In this document: positions 18,552 through 25,087 of the stretch, in pieces
Layout: the number at the start of each line of letters is the position of its first letter
How positions within the stretch are numbered: position 1 is the stretch's first letter
Source: Bordetella parapertussis
GTDB taxonomy: Bacteria; Pseudomonadota; Gammaproteobacteria; Burkholderiales; Burkholderiaceae_B
DNA: 35,328 bases
NCBI GenBank assembly: GCA_945882005.1
Contig: CAMCWG010000002.1
Coordinates: 1 to 35,328 of the forward strand
Reading direction: 5' to 3'
Notes under the pieces: generated by a model
The model's input: only the letters and a program-made list of their open reading frames with translations
Database searches by the model: none
What the model was told of the DNA's origin: nothing
Position numbers and translations under genes: made by a program

Positions 18552-19544
18552 TCATCGCAGCTTAACGAGTTGCTTGCCGAAGTTTTCTCCGCGCAGCATG
18601 CCGACAAATGCTTGTGGCGCTTGCTCCAGTCCTTCTACGATTGATTCTTTGAACTTCAGTTTTCCACTGACGACACGTTCAATGAGCTGCGCTCGGATAC
18701 CCGGCCACGTCTCGAGCCTGTCTGAGACGATGAAGCCTTGCACGCGTATGCGGTTGATCAGAATGGAGCGCAGTGTGCGATGTGCATGCGGATCACGATT
18801 GAATTCGGACACCATTCCGCAAAGTGCGACACGCGAGAAGACATTCATGCGCGTCAGAAGCGTTTCAAAAATTTCCCCACCTACGTTTTCAAAGAGGCAG
18901 TCAATGCCGTGGGGTAGCAGCGCATCGAGCTGTGCATGAAAGTCTGTGGCACGATGGTCCGCGCAGGCGTCAAAGCCTAGCTCTTTCACAACGTAATCAC
19001 ATTTGGCTTGCCCTCCGGCAACACCGACGACGCGACAGCCAGCTTGTTTTGCAAGTTGTCCGACAACGCTACCGACTGCGCCAGATGCTGCATCGACGAC
19101 GACCGTCTCGCCTGGTTTGGGCTGGCAGATGTCGATTAGCCCAGTCCAGGCTGTGATGCCTGGCATACCCAGCACCCCAAGGTAAGCGGATGCGCGAACG
19201 CGTGAAGTGTCAATTTTTGTGACGGCCTGGCCGGGCATGGTTGCGTAAAGACGCCAGCCGCTCGCGGCCAACACGGTGTCGCCCACAGCAAAAGCGTTTG
19301 ACCGAGACTCGATGACGGTACCGACCGCGCCACCCACCATGACGTCGCCTGGGTTGACCCCTTTGGCATAAGACTTTGCCTCAGAGATACGGCTGCGCAT
19401 GTAGGGATCCAAAGACAGCCATTCGTTTTGAATCAGAACCTCTCCCTCCGCTGGGCGGGGCATAGCTGCTTCGACAAGCTCGAAGTTATCGGCGTTCACC
19501 CAACCCGTTGGACGGCTGGCGAGTCTTACGTGTTTGTTTTGCAT
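18552..19544 (-). CDS. NADPH-dependent MDR-family reductase (CurA/LTB4 dehydrogenase-like)
   Basis: Medium-chain dehydrogenase/reductase without zinc ligands (330 aa), of the branch that includes E. coli curcumin reductase CurA and leukotriene B4 dehydrogenases, which reduce alkenal/one double bonds with NADPH. Motifs are the N-terminal NEWLSLDPYMRSRI, MVGGAVGTVIES, and the Rossmann segment DAASGAVGSVVGQLAKQAG, followed by LFENVGGEIFE. ATG 19542-19544 is the start; no clear ribosome site is seen. It faces the GDT1 operon and is divergent from iorA with 178 bases between. The native substrate cannot be read from the sequence. Confidence 0.9.
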   Translation of the reverse strand: MQNKHVRLASRPTGWVNADNFELVEAAMPRPAEGEVLIQNEWLSLDPYMRSRISEAKSYAKGVNPGDVMVGGAVGTVIESRSNAFAVGDTVLAASGWRLYATMPGQAVTKIDTSRVRASAYLGVLGMPGITAWTGLIDICQPKPGETVVVDAASGAVGSVVGQLAKQAGCRVVGVAGGQAKCDYVVKELGFDACADHRATDFHAQLDALLPHGIDCLFENVGGEIFETLLTRMNVFSRVALCGMVSEFNRDPHAHRTLRSILINRIRVQGFIVSDRLETWPGIRAQLIERVVSGKLKFKESIVEGLEQAPQAFVGMLRGENFGKQLVKLR

Positions 19545-19651
19545 GAGGTTCGATAGGTCTTAGTTTGTTAGGGTAAACACGAATAAAGATGCTAAGAGGA
19601 GAGTCTTGGGTTGGTGCGTTTTTATAAATCCAAAGGCTGAGTATGGATCTG

Positions 19652-19680
19652 GTGACGGCAGTGTTTCCCTCAGTTAATAT
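19652..19680 (+). promoter_or_regulatory. Candidate promoter of the iorAB-soxXYZA operon
   Basis: GTGACG (19652-19657, 4/6 match) and TAATAT (19675-19680, 4/6) are spaced by 17 bases, giving a leader of about 36 bases to the iorA ATG. A direct repeat CTCAGTT (19669-19675 and 19684-19690, period 15) overlaps this promoter. The matches are moderate. Confidence 0.35.
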
Positions 19681-19722
19681 CAGCTCAGTTTATTCCTACT
19701 TTCCATCCGCGGGAGCACCCAA

Positions 19723-20175
19723 ATGGCGATACAGCTAAAAGTTAATGGTAAAGATCACAGCGTCGATGTCGACCCCACTACGCCTCTGCTTTGGGTGATT
19801 CGTGAGCAAGTTGGATTGACAGGTACGAAGTACGGCTGCGGCATCGCACAGTGCGGTTCCTGTACCGTAATGCTTGAAGGGCAGGCCATCCGCTCGTGTG
19901 TGATTCCTGTCAGTGCTGCGGCCGGTAAAAATGTACAGACCGTCGAGGGTCTCGCTGCCGATGGCAAGCTCACAAAATTGCAGCAGGCTTGGATCGATCA
20001 TCAAGTGCCACAGTGCGGGTTTTGTCAGTCAGGCATGTTGATGGCTGCGACGGATTTGTTGGCTAAGAAACCAAAACCAACTGACGCGGACATCGATGCC
20101 GCGATGACAAACATTTGCCGTTGCGGAAGCTTCCAAGAAGTCCGCGCTGCGATCCACTCTGTTGCTAAAGCCTAA
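19723..20175 (+). CDS. Molybdenum hydroxylase small subunit, 2x[2Fe-2S] (IorA-type)
   Basis: Electron-transfer subunit of a xanthine-oxidase-family hydroxylase, resembling isoquinoline 1-oxidoreductase alpha. All eight cluster cysteines are present: C39, C44, C47, C59 (plant-ferredoxin-like, CGIAQCGSC) and C98, C101, C132, C134 (CGFCQSG, ICRCG). The length (150 aa) is typical. ATG 19723 has GGGAG upstream. It has no signal peptide, whereas the large subunit carries a Tat signal, so the folded complex is probably exported with this subunit as a passenger. It is followed 11 bases later by the large subunit; no FAD subunit gene is present, as in IorAB-type enzymes that pass electrons to cytochrome c. 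Confidence 0.92.
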   Translation: MAIQLKVNGKDHSVDVDPTTPLLWVIREQVGLTGTKYGCGIAQCGSCTVMLEGQAIRSCVIPVSAAAGKNVQTVEGLAADGKLTKLQQAWIDHQVPQCGFCQSGMLMAATDLLAKKPKPTDADIDAAMTNICRCGSFQEVRAAIHSVAKA

Positions 20176-20186
20176 GGGGTCTTCAC

Positions 20187-22376
20187 ATGAATGCACGCGT
20201 CCCGAATCCTTCCCGCAGACAGTTTATTGTTGGCTCGACTGCAGTCAGCACAGGTCTTGCAATTGGTTTGCAGTTTCCCTTTATCAGTTCCGCACAAGCT
20301 GTCGCCGCGACACCTGAGATCGGTGTGTGGGTGGTTGTGAAGCCCGATGACACCGTCGTTGTGCGTGTTGTGCGATCAGAAATGGGTCAGGGCACCATCA
20401 CTGGCCTGGCACAAATGGTTGCTGAAGAGCTTGAGTGCGACTGGAAGAAAGTTACGACTGAATATCCCACACCAGGCCAAAGCTTGGCGCGCAAGCGTCC
20501 TTGGGGCGATTTTTCTACCGGCGGTAGCCGGGGTATTCGTACCTCAGAGCAATACGTTCGTAAAGGCGGTGCTGCTGCACGCATGATGTTGGTGCAAGCT
20601 GCTGCGGACGAGTGGAAAGTGCCTGCTGCGGAATGCGTTGCAGCCGAGAGCGTTATTACACACACACCGAGCGGTCGCAAAACGACGTTTGGCAAAGTTG
20701 CGTTGGCAGCATCTAAGCTGCCTGTGCCTACTGAGATCACGCTCAAGGATCCAAAGGCCTGGAAGATCATTGGTAAGTCGGTCCAGCGCATTGACACGTT
20801 TCAAGACAAAGTGACGGGCAAGCAGGTCTACGGCATTGATTTGACAATGCCAGGCATGCTCGTTGCAACGATCAAAGAATCGCCGGTCTTTGGTGGCAAG
20901 GTAAAGAGTTTTGACGCCGCCAAAATCTCTGGCATGAAGGGCGTGAAAAAAGTCGTGCAGGTGGGTGAGACTGCTGTGGCCGTTGTTGCGGACACTTTTT
21001 GGATTGCCAAGACTGCTTTGGATGCTCTGCCGATCGTGTGGGATGAAGGTCCTAACGCAAAGGTGAGTAGTGCCTCAATTGCGACAATGCTCAAAGAAGG
21101 TTTGACCGCTGAGCAGGCTTTTGTGGGCAATACGCGCGGTGACACGAAAGCTGCGATTGCAGGGGCCGCGCAAAAAGTTGAGTCAACTTACTTCTATCCG
21201 TTCTTGAACCACGCGCCGATGGAGCCGATGAACGCAACGGCAAAGTGGACACCAGAGCGTTGTGAAGCTTGGGTGCCGACACAGGACGGTGAAGCCTCGT
21301 TGGCAGCGGTGATTGCTGCCTCCGGTTTGCCTGGGGATAAGTGCGAGGTCTACAAGATCAATTTGGGCGGTGGCTTTGGTCGCCGCGGTGCTTTCCAGGA
21401 CTACACCACGCAGGCGGTCAATATCGCCAAGCAAATGCCTGGCACACCGATCAAATTGATCTGGACGCGTGAAGAAGACATGACACAGGGTCGTTATCAC
21501 CCCGTCATGATGTGTAAGCTCACCGGTTCCTTTGATGCCAACAAGAATTTGACAGGTGTGCATATGCGTTTGTCGGGGCAGTCGATTCTGGCTGCCGTGC
21601 GTCCCGCAATTGTGGCGCAGCAAAAGGGCCGCGATCCGCTGGTGTTTCAGGGCGTTTTTGATGGTGGTGAGCATGGCTTCGGTTACGAGTTCCCCAACCA
21701 GTTGATGGATCATGCTATGCGTAACACGCACGTGCCTCCGGGCTTCTGGCGTGGTGTGAACGTCAACCAGAACGCAATCTTCATCGAATGTTTCATGGAT
21801 GAGTTGGCCGAGTCAGCGGGTGTTGATGCAGTTGAGTTCCGTCGCAAGTTCATGGGTAAGTTCCCACGCAACCTGGCGGTGCTCAATGCAGTGGCCGATG
21901 GCATTGGCTGGGCTAAGCCTGCACCTAAAGGTGTGTTCCGCGGGGTTGCTCAAATGACTGCCTTTGGTAGCTATGTGGCTGCCGCGGCAGAGCTATCTGT
22001 AACAGACGGCAACAAAGTAAAGATCCACCGCATCGTTGCGGCGACAGATTGTGGCTACGCCGTCAACCCTGCGCAGATCGAGCGTCAAGTCTCGGGTTCG
22101 TTCGTATATGGTCTGTCCGCTTTGTTCGAAGAGGAGTGCACCATTAAGGACGGTCGCGTTGAGCAAAAGAACTTTGACACGTTTGGTTCGATTCGCTTGG
22201 CACAAATGCCTAAGGTTGAGACCATCATTATCCAAGGTGGCGGTAAGGCATGGGGTGGTATCGGTGAGCCGACGATTTGCGTTGCAGCACCTGCAGTCCT
22301 GAACGCGATTTATCGCGCGACAGGGAAGCGTTTGCGTGATGTGCCACTCAAGAAGAGTGGCTTCGTCCTGGTATGA
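20187..22376 (+). CDS. Tat-exported molybdopterin-binding large subunit (IorB-type)
   Basis: Catalytic subunit of a periplasmic molybdenum hydroxylase (729 aa), similar in type to isoquinoline 1-oxidoreductase beta and related aldehyde oxidoreductases. The N-terminus has a twin-arginine motif (SRRQFIVG, R10-R11) and hydrophobic stretch ending near SSAQAVAA. Cofactor-binding stretches include GGGFGRRGAFQDY and PPGFWRGVNVNQN; the catalytic glutamate is E694 in GGIGEPT. AAGGGG upstream overlaps the iorA stop. The stop overlaps soxX by ATGA, joining it translationally to the Sox genes. The substrate is unknown; aldehydes, N-heterocycles or thio-compounds are all possible for this family. No molybdenum cofactor maturation gene is nearby. 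Confidence 0.92.
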   Translation: MNARVPNPSRRQFIVGSTAVSTGLAIGLQFPFISSAQAVAATPEIGVWVVVKPDDTVVVRVVRSEMGQGTITGLAQMVAEELECDWKKVTTEYPTPGQSLARKRPWGDFSTGGSRGIRTSEQYVRKGGAAARMMLVQAAADEWKVPAAECVAAESVITHTPSGRKTTFGKVALAASKLPVPTEITLKDPKAWKIIGKSVQRIDTFQDKVTGKQVYGIDLTMPGMLVATIKESPVFGGKVKSFDAAKISGMKGVKKVVQVGETAVAVVADTFWIAKTALDALPIVWDEGPNAKVSSASIATMLKEGLTAEQAFVGNTRGDTKAAIAGAAQKVESTYFYPFLNHAPMEPMNATAKWTPERCEAWVPTQDGEASLAAVIAASGLPGDKCEVYKINLGGGFGRRGAFQDYTTQAVNIAKQMPGTPIKLIWTREEDMTQGRYHPVMMCKLTGSFDANKNLTGVHMRLSGQSILAAVRPAIVAQQKGRDPLVFQGVFDGGEHGFGYEFPNQLMDHAMRNTHVPPGFWRGVNVNQNAIFIECFMDELAESAGVDAVEFRRKFMGKFPRNLAVLNAVADGIGWAKPAPKGVFRGVAQMTAFGSYVAAAAELSVTDGNKVKIHRIVAATDCGYAVNPAQIERQVSGSFVYGLSALFEEECTIKDGRVEQKNFDTFGSIRLAQMPKVETIIIQGGGKAWGGIGEPTICVAAPAVLNAIYRATGKRLRDVPLKKSGFVLV

Positions 22377-22816
22377 CCCTAAGGCTCGTTGGTGGGGCGT
22401 TGCTTGCGACCATTTTGTCGCTTGCAACTGCCACGACGAGTATTGCGCAAGGTAGTACAGCTTTAGAAATGACTGAACCCCTGGCGAGTCAGCCGGGGGA
22501 GCCTAGTCGAGGCAGAGTCATTGTGCTTAGTCGGCAAAGTGGCTTGTGCATTCTTTGCCACAGTGGCCCGTTTCCAGAAGAGCGATTTCAAGGGAATATG
22601 GCCCCTGACCTTGGGGCGAGTGCGCAGAGACTGACAGCAAGTCAGTTGAGAGCCCGCATCGTGGATGCCAGTAAATTTAATCCAGAGACGATTATGCCGA
22701 CTTACTACAGTCACGCTGGATTAAATCGCGTTGCCTCTGGCTATGCAGGAAAAACAATATTGACCGGTCAAGATATCGAGGACGTCGTAGCATTTTTAGT
22801 GAGTTTGAAACAGTGA
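22373..22816 (+). CDS. soxX: Sulfur-oxidation c-type cytochrome SoxX
   Basis: SoxX is the small monoheme subunit of SoxAX, which links a sulfur substrate to the carrier protein SoxYZ in the periplasm. A Sec signal ends near SIAQG. The heme site is C59-I-L-C62-H63 and the probable axial ligand is M108 in NPETIMPTYY, a typical SoxX motif. The rest of the SoxX pattern (GNMAPDLGASAQRL; ILTGQDIEDVVAFLVSL) also fits. ATG 22373 overlaps the iorB stop and the soxX stop overlaps the soxY GTG. Apart from its Sox identity, it could serve as electron acceptor for the IorAB-type enzyme, since such enzymes often come with a cytochrome c; this is inference. Confidence 0.9.
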   Translation: MTLRLVGGALLATILSLATATTSIAQGSTALEMTEPLASQPGEPSRGRVIVLSRQSGLCILCHSGPFPEERFQGNMAPDLGASAQRLTASQLRARIVDASKFNPETIMPTYYSHAGLNRVASGYAGKTILTGQDIEDVVAFLVSLKQ

Positions 22817-23259
22817 CAACTAACCGAAGAACGTTTGTGATGGCGATGGGCGCCGTAGGCTTAGCGCCTCTTTTTGCCTCTTATGCGACAGAGGATGAGG
22901 CCCTTGCAGCCATGAAGGCGATCATTGGTTCTGCTACCCCTCGGGCAGGTAAGGTCACGCTCGAGCTGCCTGCGCTGGTTGAGAATGGCAATCTTGTGAC
23001 GATCAAAGTCTCGGTCGAAAGTCCGATGACGCAGGCGGATCATGTCAAGGCAGTGCACTTAATTGCGGAAGGCAATCCCTTGCCAAATATCGTGAGCTTC
23101 TTCCTTGGGCCGCGTGCAGGTCGAGCAGAAATTGGCACCCGCATTCGTTTAGCGAACTCTCAGCGGGTCTGGGCTATCGCCCAGATGAGCGATGGGTCGT
23201 TTTGGCGTGGGTATGCTGAAACCTTGGTGACCCTAGCTGCCTGTACGGAGGTCGTATGA
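22813..23259 (+). CDS. soxY: SoxY-like sulfur carrier subunit with non-canonical C-terminus
   Basis: SoxY carries sulfur intermediates on a cysteine at the end of a flexible C-terminal arm, normally GGCGG. This protein (148 aa) has the SoxY fold pattern (IKVSVESPMTQADHVKAVHL, NPLPNIVSFFLGPRAG, AEIGTRIRLANSQRVWAIAQ) and a twin-arginine signal (NRRTFVMAMG). It has a single cysteine, C144, in the right place, but the end reads LAACTEVV rather than GGCGG. The start is GTG 22813, overlapping the soxX stop. The last codons also contain the GGAGGT ribosome site of soxZ. It is probably still a carrier, but the arm chemistry may differ. Confidence 0.85.
   Translation: MTTNRRTFVMAMGAVGLAPLFASYATEDEALAAMKAIIGSATPRAGKVTLELPALVENGNLVTIKVSVESPMTQADHVKAVHLIAEGNPLPNIVSFFLGPRAGRAEIGTRIRLANSQRVWAIAQMSDGSFWRGYAETLVTLAACTEVV
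23247..23252 (+). promoter_or_regulatory. soxZ ribosome-binding site inside the soxY tail codons
   Basis: GGAGGT, a full match to the anti-Shine-Dalgarno core, lies three bases before ATG 23256. The same bases encode the terminal residues after the SoxY carrier cysteine, so the odd SoxY tail and the soxZ translation signal are the same DNA. Confidence 0.65.
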
Positions 23260-23585
23260 GTAAGACTTCACGTACGCTAGTCACGATGCCAAAGGTCGCG
23301 ACAAAGGTTGAAGTGATCGCCATTAGAGTGATTGTTCAGCACGACATGGAATCTGGCTTTCGGCACACGCAACAGGGCGAGCGCATCCCTCGCGACATTA
23401 TTCGTGAGTTTGTCTGTACCTACAATGGGCAGGAAGTGTTGCGTGCCGAGTTGCATCCCAGCGTTGGCGCTAATCCTGTCATCAACTTCTTTACTGTTGC
23501 CACGGAAACAGGGTCGCTAGAATTTAAGTGGGTCGGTGATAACGGCTACGCATCGAGCGTCACCAGTCAGTTAACAGTGTCGTGA
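23256..23585 (+). CDS. soxZ: SoxZ, partner of the SoxY carrier
   Basis: SoxZ forms the heterodimer SoxYZ and cradles the SoxY arm. The protein (109 aa) has the SoxZ sequence pattern: VEVIAIRVIVQHDMESGFRH, split by the family after QHDME, then IPRDIIREFVCTYNGQEVLRAEL and the C-terminal beta strands GSLEFKWVGDNG. It has no signal peptide, as expected, because SoxZ is exported with Tat-targeted SoxY. It starts in an ATGA overlap with soxY and stops one base before the earliest soxA start. A ten-residue N-terminal extension precedes the usual SoxZ start. Confidence 0.92.
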   Translation: MSKTSRTLVTMPKVATKVEVIAIRVIVQHDMESGFRHTQQGERIPRDIIREFVCTYNGQEVLRAELHPSVGANPVINFFTVATETGSLEFKWVGDNGYASSVTSQLTVS

Positions 23586-23586
23586 G

Positions 23587-24366
23587 TTGTCAGTGCTGAT
23601 GCGCGACCTCGCTCGTGGTTTCTGGCTGACGTTCGTGATTGCTGCGTCAGCAAACGCAGACCCAACGGGGTCTGCGCGTCAGTCAAGCTATGCGCTTATG
23701 TCCCCCGAAAACCGAGCCATGCAAGATGATCCGTCACAAAATCCGGCGACGTTTTGGGTACTGGATGGCGAGTCTCTCTGGCAGACACCCTCTGGTAAGC
23801 GTCAGGTTGCTTGTGCCAAGTGTCACGGCGATGATGCGAGCTCCATGAAGGGGGTAGCGGCTAGCTTCCCTAAGTTTGTAGGCTCTAAACTATTAAACCT
23901 GTCGGACCAGGTCAATGTGTGTCGTCAGACGCGTCAAGAGGGGGAGCCTTACGCGCACGAAAGTAAATCCTTGCTGGCCTTGACGTCCTACATTGGGCAG
24001 CAATCAAAGGGTCTGCCAATCATTGTTGAGAAGACTGCTGCCAATGCGGTTGCGCTCGAGGCGGGCAGGACACTTTTTTATGAGCGACTAGGGCAGTTAA
24101 ATCTTTCTTGCGCTCAATGTCATGCAGATCGTTCTGGGCAAAAGCTCGGGGGAAACCCTATCCCTCAGGGACATCCTACGGCATACCCCCTCTACCGTTT
24201 GGAGTGGCAGTCAGTCGGGTCTTTGCAGCGGCGCTTGCGTAACTGTATGACAGGCGTCAGGGCCGAGCCGTTCGCGCTTGGTTCCCAAGAGCTCGTCGAG
24301 CTCGAGCTGTTTTTGATGTGGCGTGCCCGCGGCATGCTAATGGAAACCCCGGGGGTTCGTCCATAA
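23587..24366 (+). CDS. soxA: SoxA diheme cytochrome c of SoxAX
   Basis: SoxA is the catalytic subunit that joins sulfur substrates to SoxYZ. Two heme sites are visible, C76-A-K-C79-H80 and C175-A-Q-C178-H179 (numbered from TTG 23587), and the conserved active-site cysteine C220 in LRNCMTGVRAEPF, normally a heme ligand modified to persulfide. The C-terminal LELFLMWRARG is typical. A signal peptide ends near ANADP. Starts at TTG 23587, GTG 23593 and ATG 23599 are all possible; none has a strong ribosome site. It is the last gene of the operon: no soxB, soxC or soxD follows, and 89 bases later a separate regulator begins. Confidence 0.92.
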   Translation: MSVLMRDLARGFWLTFVIAASANADPTGSARQSSYALMSPENRAMQDDPSQNPATFWVLDGESLWQTPSGKRQVACAKCHGDDASSMKGVAASFPKFVGSKLLNLSDQVNVCRQTRQEGEPYAHESKSLLALTSYIGQQSKGLPIIVEKTAANAVALEAGRTLFYERLGQLNLSCAQCHADRSGQKLGGNPIPQGHPTAYPLYRLEWQSVGSLQRRLRNCMTGVRAEPFALGSQELVELELFLMWRARGMLMETPGVRP

Positions 24367-24385
24367 GATTCCGGCAATATTTGTC

Positions 24386-24415
24386 TTGACAGGCCTATCG
24401 GCCTGGACTGACAAT
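24386..24415 (+). promoter_or_regulatory. Promoter of the marR-preA-hyuAB operon
   Basis: A perfect -35 TTGACA (24386-24391) and a -10 GACAAT (24410-24415, 4/6) with 18-base spacing. The expected start of transcription is near 24422, immediately before the 21-bp palindrome. Confidence 0.6.
24390..24405. other. 6-bp inverted repeat in the promoter spacer
   Basis: CAGGCC (24390-24395) and GGCCTG (24400-24405) with a 4-base loop, between -35 and -10. It lies 24 bases past the soxA stop without a T-run, so it may be a second regulator site or a weak end of the sox transcript. Confidence 0.35.
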
Positions 24416-24424
24416 CAATCATCA

Positions 24425-24445
24425 GTATACGAACCGTTCGTATAC
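24425..24445. promoter_or_regulatory. Perfect 21-bp palindrome, probable MarR operator
   Basis: Arms GTATACGAAC (24425-24434) and GTTCGTATAC (24436-24445) around a single central C. It lies just downstream of the -10 box and 10 bases before the GTG start of the MarR gene, the usual place for an autoregulatory MarR-dimer site. A bound regulator would block transcription of its own operon. Confidence 0.75.
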
Positions 24446-24455
24446 AAACGATTGA

Positions 24456-25058
24456 GTGAGACGTCGCGTGGCAAAGAGCTCGGGAGCTGTCGAAGGTAAG
24501 GGTAGGGCGGCCTTAGTCGTCGTCCCCACTGCCGACGCTGGAAAACAAGCGAGCAGTCCTCCGCACACGATCTGGGATCGGCCCGGCTACTTGCTCCGGC
24601 GCCTGCATCAAATCCATGTCGCAATGTTTATCGAGCAGGTCGCAGACGGGCAAGTGACGCCCATTCAGTTTGGGCTGTTAAGCGTCTTGATAATGCGCCC
24701 CGGTATCGATCAGGCGACGATTGGTGAAGAGATGGGGCTCGACCCAGCTAACGTCGCAGAAATTTTGAAGCGACTCGAAGACCGTGGTCTGGTCTCACGG
24801 GTAGTTGATCCGTTGAATCGTCGCCGCAAGCTCTGTCTCACAACGAATGCAGGAAAAAAATTCGTGCAGCGCTATCAACAGGATATGCAGTTGTCGCAAC
24901 AACAGCTCTTGGAGCCGCTCGCCCCCCCAGAGCGGCGTGTTTTTCTTGACTTGTTAGCGAGATTGGTTGAGGCAAATAATGAAAGTGGTCGTACTGCTCT
25001 GCGTCCTGGTGGTAATGCACTGGACGCACGCCGTAAACGCAAACAAAATTCTGTGTGA
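24456..25058 (+). CDS. MarR-family transcriptional regulator
   Basis: Winged-helix dimeric regulator (200 aa from GTG 24456). The MarR core runs from about residue 45: helices RRLHQIHVAMFIEQVADG, recognition region IDQATIGEEMGLDPANVAEI, and wing SRVVDPLNRRRKLCLTT. Residues 1-40 are low complexity, so GTG 24468 is an equal start. The C-terminus is basic (ARRKRKQ). MarR proteins usually repress neighbouring catabolic genes until a small aromatic or heterocyclic ligand binds. The 29-base gap to preA suggests cotranscription, and the perfect palindrome just upstream is the likely operator. The ligand is probably a substrate or product of the following enzymes (inference). Confidence 0.9.
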   Translation: MRRRVAKSSGAVEGKGRAALVVVPTADAGKQASSPPHTIWDRPGYLLRRLHQIHVAMFIEQVADGQVTPIQFGLLSVLIMRPGIDQATIGEEMGLDPANVAEILKRLEDRGLVSRVVDPLNRRRKLCLTTNAGKKFVQRYQQDMQLSQQQLLEPLAPPERRVFLDLLARLVEANNESGRTALRPGGNALDARRKRKQNSV

Positions 25059-25087
25059 TTTGAAATTATTCGATTTGGAGAAAAAGC

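Noticed and set aside
21183..21731. Minus-strand ORF of 182 codons opposite iorB
   Set aside because: Antisense shadow of a well-conserved molybdopterin subunit, with no plausible ribosome site or family motif.
22100..22108. GTTCGTATA, resembling half of the MarR palindrome
   Set aside because: A lone half-site inside iorB coding sequence with no matching second arm.
22813..23259. A frameshift hiding a normal SoxY GGCGG end
   Set aside because: Translation of the other two frames at 23230-23265 does not give GGCGG, and the ATGA overlap with soxZ is intact.
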